DNA from: Miscanthus floridulus
Lineage: Eukaryota > Streptophyta > Magnoliopsida > Poales > Poaceae
Reading direction: 5' to 3'
NCBI RefSeq assembly: GCF_019320115.1
Contig: NC_089598.1
Location: 29,342,248 to 29,406,247 of the forward strand
DNA: 64,000 bases
In this document: positions 11,564-21,535 of the stretch, one piece after another
How the letters are laid out: every line of letters starts with the position of its first letter
How positions within the stretch are numbered: position 1 is the first letter of the stretch
Position numbers and translations under genes: made by a program
The notes under the pieces: generated by a model
Seen by the model: only the letters and a program-made list of their open reading frames with translations
Databases searched by the model: none
Told to the model about the DNA's origin: nothing

Positions 11564-11570
11564 TTTTATA
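11564..11570 (-). promoter_or_regulatory. TATA box in Tat B LTR, gag-pol direction
   Basis: TATAAAA on the minus strand (plus ccttttatag) sits in the LTR. Tat A has the same box at 33684-33690, and the second Tat B copy has it at 54546-54552. Confidence 0.6.
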
Positions 11571-12244
11571 GATGAAGGGGCTAGCTTTACAAGGGTGAGG
11601 GCTCTAGGACGCGTACTCTACTTAGTCTTGTGGCTCACGTCTACCCGGTCAGGTCCTTCATTCTGATGAGTGCAAAGGAAGATAAATGTTTACAATGTTG
11701 TCGATGTTTCTGTAGGATGTCAGGTTAGTTGCAGAATGCTGCCCTACGCAGGGTATGGGCTGTAGTATAGTGGTTTTGACTTATGAGCCTCCCCTAGCCT
11801 TGCTCCGCATGCCTTCTGGTTCCCATGAGTCCTCATTGGAGGAACGCGGGGTCGGGGTCCGGTGTAGCGCCGTGGCTAAGGCCTTCTGACTAGGTGGACC
11901 TGAGGGGTCAGGAAGCGGGCGCCGCTCCCTCGGGTCCACAGCATGGTGACGGAATATCCATCGTTCGTGGGGATAGCAAATCCCTTCCTGGAGCGTAGCG
12001 GTTGTCGTATATCTTCGTCGGGTTCCATGTCCCAGAGCTGAAGGCGGCGCCTACAACTCTACAGGGCGAGGTGCACGCACCTGTAATGCCTTTTGGGTTC
12101 TGCGGTGCCCGGAAGGGTCTAAAGCATCAGTCCTATCGTTCCCTGGCAGTACTTTTCCTGCCAGGGCGCAGGGTATGGTCCTTGGAGCCATGGTTGACCC
12201 GAACGTCTTGTCTCGTCCTGTACCCATCATCATGAGGGATAGAT

Positions 12245-12640
12245 ATCGATCAGGGCGAGGCTCATTCTTGGCCATCGGATGAGATGGAGACCAATCCCCA
12301 TCTCTTGGGCGAGACTAACCCCACCCCTCCGGGATCGGGCGAGGCGGAATCCATCCCTCAGTCCTCGGGCGAGACCGAGCCCGCCCTAAAGGCGTCGGGC
12401 GAGACGGAGATTAGTCTTGAGCCTTTGGGCGAGGCAGGGTTATCCCTCAAAGGCGTCGGGTGAGGCTGACCCCGCCCCTCCGGGATCGGGCGAGACGGAA
12501 TCCATCCCTCAGCCCTCGGGCGAGACCGAGCCCGCCCTAAAGGCGTCGGGCGAGACAGAGTTTATCCCTTGGCCCTCGGGCGAGACCGAGCCCGTCCCAA
12601 AGGTGTCGGGCGAGGCGGAACCAAACTCCTATCACTCGAA
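12245..12640. repeat. Short GC-rich tandem repeats (tcgggcgaga core) in Tat B LTR
   Basis: About ten degenerate units share the core tcgggcgagac(g/c)gag with variable linkers of 20-30 bp. Tat A's LTR has a related array at 34124-34590. The second Tat B copy has it at 55227-55622. Confidence 0.85.
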
Positions 12641-12738
12641 CAAGGGATGACACAGCGCCCTTATGCGTCCAGAAGTTTTTCACGTTCGGTGGTTATTGGT
12701 TCCACCTTCTGGGGTACCCTGGTATTAGGTCCCCGACA

Positions 12739-13388
12739 GTAGCCCCCGAGCCTCTAGGTGATTCGAGTAGAACCGCCTGGAGGGTGTTTTTGATTTCGTC
12801 GAAGTTACTTTGCCGGAGGGTGCGCGTGAGCGCACCCGATGGGTGTAGCCCCCGAGCCCCCGGGTGATTTGAGTAGAGTTGCCCGGGGGGTTGTATCGGC
12901 CCCTTCGCGGGTAAGGCTGAAGGACTTAGTTTTTTATCAACTGGATGTTTTTCCGAGTGGGTCGTGGCGTCCCGTTCGCTGGGAACTAATTTGGGGCTGT
13001 CCTAACTGGTGCTTCTACCCTTGATTGCGGATCGTTCGTGGATCCTTTCTTAGTTGGGCCAGCCGGCGAGCTTCTGGGCCCTAGGTGGGCCAAAGAGAAA
13101 AGAACAGGCCTTTGTGGCTTGCGTTTCCCTGGTGGGTAGAGAGTCCGGATTCGCTTGGGGAAGGCAAACCGTCCGCCGAGATTTTTTTTTTGGGTGAGAG
13201 GATAAGGACTGCGGGCGCGTGTCCCGCGACGTGACGCGGTGGCGCGCGTGGTAGGCCCGGAGATCGAGGCGGACGGTTGCCCTTCTCGCGTCCATCGCCC
13301 CCTATAAAACCACGGGGTTCGCCCCTAGGGTTCCGTATTTCGCTCCCCTGCCTTTGCGTTCTGAAACATCTGCCGCCAATCGTCCCAG
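12739..13388. other. Tat B internal region, copy 1: antisense-gene promoter only
   Basis: This is the stretch between the 3' LTR and the antisense gene. It carries a TATAAAA box on the plus strand at 13303-13309 and then a 5' leader, but is cut at 13388 before any coding sequence. Confidence 0.85.
13303..13309 (+). promoter_or_regulatory. TATA box of truncated Tat B antisense gene (copy 1)
   Basis: cccctataaaacc is identical to 56285-56291 and is matched by ccctataaaacc at 35636 in Tat A. The gene it would drive is missing here. Confidence 0.65.
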
Positions 13389-13589
13389 ATTCCCTGTCAC
13401 ATCGAATCTTGCGGCACATGCATGGAGTATTAAATGTAGACGAAAAAAAAACCAATTGCACAGTTCATCGAGAAATTGCGAGACGAATCTTTTAAGCCTA
13501 AATAGTCCATAATTGGACAATTTTTGCCAAATAACAACGAAAGTGCTACAGTAGCCAAAAGCCAAAAATTTTCGGAACTAAACACGCCC
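13389..13589. mobile_element. MITE fragment, left end missing
   Basis: The sequence resembles a very common grass MITE: it contains cacatcgaatcttgcggc, catgcatggagtattaaatg and gcgagacgaatctttt, and ends in the terminal repeat cggaactaaacacgccc. TTA follows, compatible with a 3-bp target duplication inside the copia D LTR. The left terminal repeat is absent and the fragment begins exactly where the duplicated Tat B sequence stops. I do not assign the superfamily. Confidence 0.8.
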
Positions 13590-13592
13590 TTA

Positions 13593-13849
13593 AATTTGGA
13601 AACTATCGTAGGACAGCTTGGCCTTTACCGCTGGGATTGAAAGTGAATGCAATGACTTGTCCTGATATAAGGGTGTACCTCTGCTCTTATAGGCAAAGGG
13701 CAGCATCTACTTTCCACATGCTCCAGCATATTTTCTAACCACTAAAATGGATGCTGAGCATATTTCAATTACAAAGGCTTGGAAGTCAAGGAAAATAAAA
13801 TACAGAAAAATAAGATACAAGTGCTGCCGAGCAGTAGTCTTATCTGTCA
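13593..13849 (-). repeat. Copia D 3' LTR, truncated
   Basis: It matches 30192-30461 from gattgaaag onwards and ends cttatctgtca on the plus strand. The purine tract ttagggggagaa adjoins it on the minus strand (13850-13862). The first ~25 bp are replaced by MITE sequence, and a short insertion is seen near 13615-13640. Confidence 0.85.
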
Positions 13850-13857
13850 TTCTCCCC

Positions 13858-16160
13858 CTAAGCCTTGTGCCGAACACTGGAAGCAATCTGATGTAGCCCA
13901 ATCCTCTTCCTCATCTCTTGGAACTTAGACTTTCTCATCGACTTGGTGAGAATGTCGGCCAGTTGATTGGTAGTGACAATGTGGTTTGCCTTGATGCTTC
14001 CGTCCTCCAAGCAATCTCTGATGAAGTAGTACTTGATGCGAATGTGCTTGCTTCTCTCATGGAAGACAGGGTTCTTGGCCAGAGCTAGAGCAGACTTGTT
14101 GTCCACCTTCAGCTCAACCACATCCACCTTCCTGCCAAGGAGCTTTGCCAGCATCCTTGACAGCCATAGTGCCTGAGTTGCTGCAGTGGTGGTGGCGATG
14201 TACTCCACTTTACAGCTTGAGAGAGCCACCACCTTCTGCTTGAGAGACTGCCAGTTGACCAAGCAATCACCAAGGAAGAACATCGTTTCGGTTGTGCTCT
14301 TGCTGGTATCCACATCGCCGGCAAGGTCACTGTCGCAGTAGTCGACGAACCGGGCCGTGTCGGGGGCCCTTCCGTAGTGGAGACTGTAGTCGAGAGTGTC
14401 CGCCATGTAGCATAGGCGCTTGACGGCCTGCAGATGCTCCATCATTGGCCGTTCCATGAACCGGCTTATGTACCCGACGGCGAACGCGATGCCCGGCCAG
14501 GTATGGACTAGGTAGCGCAAGCTCCCGATCAGCCGCCGGTATTAGGTTGGATCGACCTCCTCCGCCGTGCTCTCCCAACTTCGCTTGAGCTTTTTCCTCC
14601 ATCGGGGGTGTGGAATGATTGCATCTTGTCAATTGGCCCCGCCGAACTCGAGGATGCACTTGACATTAGTGGGTTTGGCGGAGGGCGATCCCCATTGGCG
14701 TCCCTGGCGCACTTTGACGCTGAGGTAGAAGCAAAGGAGGCCGAGGTCGCTCATGTTGAACGCCTCTTCGTCATCTGACGCCTTGAACACCTCCACCCTT
14801 CTGCTCTCAGCACCGGTGATGATGATGAGGTCATCGACGTAGACGCTGACCAGTAGAACGTCTGCGTCCGCTGCCCCGTCGGTACACTGCCGCCTCATGC
14901 ATGCTCTAGTTGAAGCCCATCTTCTTGAGTGTGGCATCGAGCTTCGCGTTCTAGGCGCATGGTGCCTGGCGCAGGCCATATAGTGCCTTGCGCAGGCGGT
15001 ACACCTTCCCCTCATTCTCCGGCGACGGCGTAGCCAGGTGGCTGGCGCACGTAGACCTCCTCCTTGAGGTCGCCGTTGAGGAAGGAGGACTTCACGTCCA
15101 TGTGGTAGACATGCCATCCCTCTTGAGCCGCTAGCACGAGGAGGACATGGACTAACTCCATGCGCGCTGCGGGGACGAAGGCGTCGTCGTAGTTGATCCC
15201 TTCCTGCTGGACGAAGCCACGTGCTACCAACCGTGCCTTGTGCTTGATCACTTGCCCGCCAGCTCGTCTTTCTTGAGCTTAAACACACACTTCAGGGTGA
15301 TGGGGCGGTGGCCGTCAGGCAGTGGCACCAGCTCCCAGGTGCGGTTTTGCTCGACAGACTTGAGCTCCTGCTCCATCATCGCCCACCATAGCCGGATCAC
15401 CCTACGCCTCAACATAATTGGTCGGCTCACCGGCGTGCGTTAGATGTAGCTGAGCGAAGAGCCTCTCAGGCTTGGTTCGTAGAGACTGCTCTTCGAGGAT
15501 GTTTGCCATCGTGCGGTACCAAAGGGGCTCATCGTCCTAGTAGGCGTCCAAGCGGTCTTCATCATCCTCCAGTTGCGTCGCGTACTCGACCCTCGGTGCG
15601 AGGTAGAATAAGCCGATGAGGCCGGCTGCGGTGCTTGGAGAGGTCGGAGCTATTGCTGATGGACTGCCGACCCACCACCGATGGGCTGTCGAGCTCCCCC
15701 GGATTTGGTGATGGCGAACACAGCGAAGCTGATGAAGAGGTCAGTGCTGATGATGAAGACCCAGACGTCGACGTGGATGCACCTTGGTGCTCCCTCTACA
15801 CCCATCCATCCACACGTACTCGATGGTGAAGTCGTAGAGCGCGGTTGCCGATCCATCGTCCACCGCCTTGTCCCATGCCCAGCCACGTCCTTCATCGAAC
15901 ACGATGTCTCACGCCACGCCGTTCTCAATCTCCACTCGTGAGCCATTCTTGTCCAGCTGCCCGATGCTGATGATGGAGTTCCTCAAGGCCAAGATGTAGT
16001 ACACGCCGCTGAGGAGGCAGTGCTCCCCTGTCTTGGCCTTGAAGATGATCAAGCCGACTCCCTTGATCTCGATGGCAGAGGTGTCACTGAACATGACGGA
16101 TCCCTTCACACTAGAGTCTAGGTCGAAGAAGAACTCATGCCGACCAGTCATGTGGTGCAT
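13858..16160 (-). pseudogene. Copia D pol remnant: protease, RT and RNase H, integrase deleted
   Basis: From right to left there is a protease-end/gag-pre-integrase segment (MTGRHEFFFDLD ... SIGQLDKNG, 16160-15909), an RT start (MEQELKSVEQNRTWELV, 15430-15248), an RT core (HKARLVARGFVQQEG ... YHMDVKSSFLNG, 15251-15012; VSVYVDDLIIITG near 14840) and RNase H (14520-13858, with DYCDSDLAG, ALSSCKVEYIA and DNKSALAL). These parts lie in three different frames, so at least two frameshifts exist. Only about 480 bp separate the protease part from the RT start, too little for the usual integrase of about 1 kb. The gene is therefore a deletion derivative that could not integrate by itself. Confidence 0.87.
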
Positions 16161-16813
16161 GGCACCAGCGTCGAGGTACTAGCCGCCGATCTTGTCATCG
16201 TCTGCGCCTTTGCTGAGGAAGGCGTGGGTGCACGGTTCGTCGAGGTGGAGATGTGTGGAGCTAGCCGACTTCTTGCTGGCTCGATGCACCCATGCACCAG
16301 GAACAGAGCAGCATCCCCCTCCTCTGCTTGCATGACGTGAGCCTGCCCACCGCGGCATGGAGGAAGGCGATAGTCCTTGGCCCAGTGGCTCGACCTGCCG
16401 TAGTTGTTGCAGGTGTCATCCTAGGTCGCCTTGCGCTCGCCGGTGGCGCTACCATCAGTGGCTGGCCCCGAGTCCAACCTGCTCCTTCTTCATCTTGCCA
16501 CCGCGTGGTCGCCGACGACGCTCCTTGGAGGAACCGGATGGTCCGGATCCTTCCTCCTTCTTCTCGAAGGCGCGCCACTACTTCATCATGTACAGCAGCT
16601 TGCCTCCGGCTCGGCGTGAGGCCCCTCTTCGCAGTCTTGCACTGCCTTGAGCCTCCTAGCCACGTCCTCGACGGTGAGCTACTCGAAGTCGAGGAGCGTC
16701 TCGATCGACATGACGATCTGCATGTACTTCTTCGGCATGCAGCAGAGGAATTTCTCTACCGTGTGGTCCTCCGTGAAGTCGGTGTCGCCGTTGCGCGCCA
16801 TCTGCTCCATCAG
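16161..16813 (-). pseudogene. Copia D gag, C-terminal part
   Basis: The minus strand encodes the end of a UBN2-type gag (LMEQMARNGDTDFTEDHTVE, then KFLCCMPKKY) and a degenerate zinc knuckle near 16380-16420. There CNNYGRSSHWAKDY stands where copia gags have CxxCGxxGHWAKxC, so two of the three cysteines have become tyrosine. The frame resumes here after the Tat C insertion; the N-terminal part is at 29454-30150. Confidence 0.8.
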
Positions 16814-17284
16814 TGTCGACGGAATATCATCGACAGTCCACCGAGGGGTATCCCGCGATGGTAGATTGATCGGCAGAGGAGCGTGTAATCAAGAATAAGA
16901 AGGCAACAGAGACACACGAGTTATACAGGTTCAGGCCGTCAGCATGACGTAATACCTTACTCATGTGGTCTGTTGGTTTGTATTAGCTATCGTATGATTT
17001 GCCATGATTTTGTAGGGGGTCCCTGCCCGCCTTATATAGTCCGGGGGCAAGGTTACAAGTCGGTTAGATCTAAGAGATAACCGGAAGTAATAACAGATTA
17101 CAAGAAACATGGGATCGAACATATCCTATCAGATCACGTAACATCTTCCGGATATCCTCCCCATGCCTTGCGGGAGGCGCCGAGCAGAATCGTGCCCCAC
17201 AAGGCTCCTTCTTGTGGGCTGGACCGCCCCTGGAGGCATAGCCCATGTGGCCTACCGTGGGTATCCGGGGTCATACCCCCCACA
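16814..17284 (-). repeat. Tat C 3' LTR (left)
   Basis: 471 bp, TG...CA ends. The minus-strand TATATAAG (plus cttatata, 17031-17038) is the likely gag-pol TATA box. The polypurine side at 17285 reads gctcggggactagc on the minus strand. Confidence 0.92.
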
Positions 17285-17601
17285 GCTAGTCCCCGAGCGC
17301 CTTGTACCCGTTGAGCAACACCGTCTTGAACTTTTCTGAGCAGGTGCGAACAAAAACCGAGCTGTCCAAATCATGGTCCGACCACCATAATGAATCGCCG
17401 AGCAGTTGTGAGCAGCTACCGAGCAGCGTGCACCATCGCCGACCAGTGTGTTCCGAGCACGGCTTGACATAAGGGTGTAAGGAGCTCAAATTCAGAATTA
17501 AAAATTCTTGCGCGGTAAAATGAAGTGTGCCCACTTAGAGTCCGACCACGAGGTTAAAGATACCTTGGTTTAACTTTTAGAGGCTCAAAGTCTTTCAGAA
17601 G

Positions 17602-17889
17602 AAACAAACACATTCGCCGCAAGGTGAAGTGTGCCCACTTAGTCCCCGAGCCTGACAGTAGGTGACGTAGTCACGTGGTGCCAGGCTCAAAAAATATTGA
17701 ACTAGCCGAGCAGGTAACCAGTCCCCGAGCGTAGCCTTGAGATAAAAACAAACACATTCACCGCAAGGTGAAGTGTGCCCACTTAGTCCCCGAGCCTGAC
17801 AGTAGGTGACGTAGTCACGTGGTGCTAGGCTCAGAAAAAAGTAATCCACCCGAGCAAGTAGCCAGTCCCCGTGTGTTGGGCGTAGATAT
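17602..17889 (+). repeat. Two 144-bp tandem repeats upstream of Tat C antisense gene
   Basis: Units 17602-17745 and 17746-17889 share aaacaaacacattc and cttagtccccgagcctgac. Each holds TGACGT (17663, 17807) followed closely by CACGTGG (17672, 17816), the cores of bZIP and G-box sites. Confidence 0.85.
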
Positions 17890-18131
17890 CGGATAAATCA
17901 AACCGTGGAGAAAAAATCGGAGTAATGGCTGTGCAGCATCGGGTACTGAGCCTCATTAAATTGCGGAGAAATCGGTGAATATTTGGCGGCGATAAATGAG
18001 CGACGTGGGCTACTGTTACGTGATAGCCCAATTTGCGGCCCATTAAACCACGTTGGTGGAGTCGAAGTAGCGCTAATAGCGGGAACGGTTTCCCAAAAAT
18101 CCTCAGACGCAATGAAAACTGGAGGAAGTGC

Positions 18132-18138
18132 TTTATAA
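18132..18138 (+). promoter_or_regulatory. TATA-like box of Tat C antisense gene
   Basis: TTTATAA lies about 130 bp before the ATG at 18267. Tat A and Tat B have stronger TATAAAA boxes at the equivalent place, which supports this call. Confidence 0.5.
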
Positions 18139-18266
18139 CCGCGCCGCCACATACATCGCCTCCTACCTCACTCAATCTGCCTTTCTTCCTTCCTTCGCAA
18201 TCCCTACGCTCCACATTCCGCACCATCGCGAGCAATCGCCTCCAACCCAGTTCCAATCCGGAGAGA

Positions 18267-21200
18267 ATGGCGCCGAAAAAGGAGCCGCAAAGCCGAGGAA
18301 GGTGGCCACCAGAGCCAGCCACGATGTGGAGTGGGTGCCATCGAAGACGGCGGCGGTGGATCTCAATAGGATGGTGGCGGCGGGCGTTCTCCCAGACAAC
18401 CTCACTGCTGGATGGCGGCCGGCTAGTGGTGAGCCCTTCCCAACACCACATACTGATGAGGCTGTAGTATTTGAAGATTATTTCTGGTGAGGATTAGGGT
18501 TTCCTGTCCACCCCTTTTTGAGGGATCTTATGGAGTTTTGGGCGATTAGCCTCTGTAATCTGCATCCCAACACCATTCTGCACGTGTCTATCTTTATCCA
18601 TTTCTGCGAGGCTTTTCTCGGTGTTCTTCCGCACTTCAACCTCTTCAGGCACCTGTTCTGTCTGAAGAAGAAGGGGGGCAGCGGTTCCAAGGTGGTCGGC
18701 GGCGTGTACCTGCAACTCAGGGATGGGATGGCCAGCGAATATATCAGCGTACCGCTAAATACCTCCCTCAAAGGTTGGAACGCCATATGGTTCTATATCA
18801 AACAAAGTCACCCAATGATTCGATGCGACGTCCACCACATCCCGGTTAATCATAGTAACTGGTCGGAGAGACCCAACAATGCTGACATGGAGCAGGTAAT
18901 GGAACTTCTGGACTTGATTAAGGGCGTGGAGCTTAGGGGTGAACTGGTGGCAGCTAGCTTCATAGTGCGGCACGTCTAGCCCTGCAAAGAGAGGGCCCAC
19001 CCAACGTTCGACTATAAAGGCGACAACGATGGTACCCGGGAAAACACAGACCGTCTGACGAAGAAAGAAGTAATAGACCATGCCATGGACCTATTTACTT
19101 CCAATGTCTCATTCAGTTGTCCAAAAGGAACGAAGGCTTTCAACTGTACCAATCCACCTCCTCAGGTAACCCTTTCACCTTGCATTATTTAGGCATCAAT
19201 TTCCGAGCAAAGGACTGACTTACTTATGTAAAGATCCATTCGCAGGATAGGGCAATATACTTTTCAAACGTGCCGAGAGCCGATTGGCCGAAAGGAGTGG
19301 ACATTCGGCGGCCGCTATAGTCCGAAGAGGAGGAGCAGAGCACCTCATCGGATAGTCCATCCCCAGCATCGGAGAAGATCCTCGGGAAAAGACTGACAGT
19401 AGATGAGCCGGTCCAAAAAAGGAGAAAAACCGCAAGCTCTACTGCACCAAAAACGGGCGGCATCACGCTTGGTGAAGACCGAACCGCTCGACCATGAAGA
19501 AACGCTATGCTGGAGTGGTCGGACGATGATAAGGACCAGGCAGCGCATCCGCCGAGCACGAAAGAGCCATCGACGGATGCTGAAGCTCCCGAGCAGCAAG
19601 CGAGGAGAAGCTTTGTGCGGGCAACAATGGAAGTCCCAGCGGTGCAGACGACCATAGTCCCCGAGCAGCAAGAGGGGATAACCACAGAGCATCACACAGA
19701 GGCGGCCCCGGGGCACCAAGCAGAGCGGCACTCTGTTGTAGAGGAGCAGGAGTCCTCCCATCAGGCGGACCAAGCGCCTGGGGGATCAGGCAGGCATCGC
19801 CGGTTCAAGAAATTTAATCGGAAAACCAAACCATAAGTATATTTGCCTTGGAGTAATAATATTGTTCTTTGAATTTTCTTGATTACCGAAAAGCCGATAT
19901 TACGCAGGGCAACGCCGAGGCCCGTACCCTCAGAAGAAAAAATGCCAACTGCCCCTATCTGGGAGTCCCCGAGTGCTCGGCCAACAGAGGACGGGCCAGC
20001 TGCCGCTGCCAGCGGTCCTGGCGACGGTGAATCATTGGCGCACACGACAGGCGCGTCGGCGACCGTGTCCGAGGCTACGACTGAAAAGGTCGGTACTTTG
20101 GAAGCGGAAACTACAGCTGTTGTTGATGCACCGGAGGCTGAGGATGCAACTCCGTCGACGACAGAGGAGCAACCTTCACCATCCGCAGCGATGCCAGGAG
20201 TGGTCGGAGCAGTTGTCCGACCACGGAGTCCCCCAGTGGTCCCTCAATTGACGGCGGAGGAGGACGAGGTTGTGGAGATCGAGCGTGCCGCACCCAAGCC
20301 CCAGTCCGTCCGGATTCTCCGAAAATGCAGGGAAGAGGTGGTAGTTGTCGATGAAGAAGACACCACCAGGGAAATAAAGAGGTTAAAATCCGCCGTTGCT
20401 GGTGTTATGACTCAAATCGAGGTGAGTACCGCACCTAAAACACTGATATATGTTGTTGGAAACCATGGCTTATCTCTAGCATTGTTCATCCGCAGGGGAT
20501 AGCTCGAACAGCCGAGCAGCGGCATCAACTAATGAAGAGGATGGAGCCCCTCGCCGAGGAAAACAAGAAACTCCGAGAGGCGTTAAATCTTTCGGAGAAG
20601 GATATTAGGAGGGCCCAACGCGAGCGGGACCTTGCAGAGTCTAACTCACGGGACCTTGAACATCAGAAGGGGGTTCTGTCCGAACAATTAACGGCTGCAT
20701 CCGAGCAGCTGAAGAAGAAGTCCAAGCAACTGGCGATTGTATCCGAGGAGCTAAAAAATATGTCCGAGCAATTGGGCAAGAAAACCGGAGAACTCAAAAA
20801 TAAATCCGAGCAACTCGATCAGAAGTGCCAGCAGTTCGAGGATGTATCCAAGCAGAAATCCAGTATGCCTTACTACATAATGTACTTTGCAATAATTTTC
20901 CAATCCGCTGTTATGATAACTGTTGTGCTTGCAGAGCAAGACGCAGAACTCAGCCAGCTTCGCCAGACCATCGAGCAAATTCGACAAGAGAAAGCGAAAG
21001 AGTCGGAGCGAGCAGCCAAACTGGCCGAAGAACTGAAAGGTAGATACCCCCTGATCGGAAGTAATGTTGTAGTACTTTTCTGGTCTGACAAACCATTCTA
21101 ATTTTTGTAGATTACCGCCATAAAACCAAGGCACAGTTCGATGTGCTGGTACAGGAAGCCAAAGTCCAGAAAGACAACTTCACCACTATATCCGCCGCAA

Positions 21201-21535
21201 TAGCACCAGTACTCGACTGCGTTGACATTGAACCAGCACCCCGTCCTGACAGCAGGCAGCAAGGGCTAGACACCATCATTCAGAGATGCAAGGCAGCGTG
21301 GGAGAATTTCAAAAATTTCAACCGTGACACCGTTTTGACCGCCGCTACTCATGCCCTTGCAGTGGTTCGGTCCCACTATCCGTCTATCGATATCCAGTCG
21401 ATAGGTGGTGGGTTCGTAGACGGGCTGAGCGACGTGCAAACCCAGCAACTGGAGGATGATGTTGAAGATGCAGCAAAAATGCTTGGCGGCGATATAGACC
21501 TGTTTGGCGAAATAGAAGCTGGTGGCGAATCTTAA
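18267..21535 (+). pseudogene. Tat C antisense gene: putative gypsy-type transposon protein with coiled coil
   Basis: It is encoded opposite to gag-pol. The likely ATG is 18267, followed by a 1-nt loss in the A-run at 18276-18280. Exon 1 (to 19165) encodes a domain resembling Pfam 'putative gypsy type transposon' (FPTPHTDEAVVFEDYF, FLRDLMEFWAISLCNLHPN, FCEAFLGVLPHFNLFRHLF). Exons 19246-19836 and 19908-20421 are acidic, Ser/Pro/Glu-rich and probably disordered. Exons 20496-20862, 20935-21039 and 21111-21535 encode a long coiled coil with repeated SEQL units and a C-terminal domain (VVRSHYPSIDIQS ... QLEDDVEDAAKML). Introns 20422-20495, 20863-20934 and 21040-21110 are GT-AG, and their removal keeps the frame. 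Stops at 18488, 18977, 19318 and 19495 are all one transition from a sense codon. The function is unknown. Confidence 0.8.

Larger units (their letters stand above)
11246..12738 (-). repeat. Tat B 3' LTR, copy 1 (1493 bp)
   Basis: The LTR starts TGTCGG and ends CCGACA on either strand. It interrupts the Tat A RT sequence, with flank CATAC at 11241-11245. The purine-rich gaggctcgggggctac on the minus strand adjoins it at 12739, as expected for the polypurine tract before a 3' LTR of a minus-strand element. Confidence 0.9.
1..13388. repeat. Copy 1 of a ~43-kb-spaced duplicated block
   Basis: The block comprises copia-1, the Tat A pol remnant, the Tat B LTR and the first 650 bp inside Tat B. 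It matches 43048-56370 in the same order and orientation. From 8676 to 13388 the distance is constantly 42,982 bp, and every stretch I compared is identical. The match stops abruptly after cgtcccag at 13388. Confidence 0.93.
17285..18266 (+). other. Tat C upstream region of the antisense gene
   Basis: This non-coding stretch between LTR and antisense gene holds the 144-bp tandem repeat, a partial third unit near 17520 (tgaagtgtgcccacttag), and a TATA-like box at 18132-18138. It resembles a plant promoter region more than a spacer. Confidence 0.6.

Noticed and set aside
14629..15288. 219-residue minus-strand frame as a complete RT
   Set aside because: Only its last ~90 residues carry RT sequence (YVDD motif). 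The front is an arginine/serine-rich shadow, and the true RT front is in another frame at 15012-15251.
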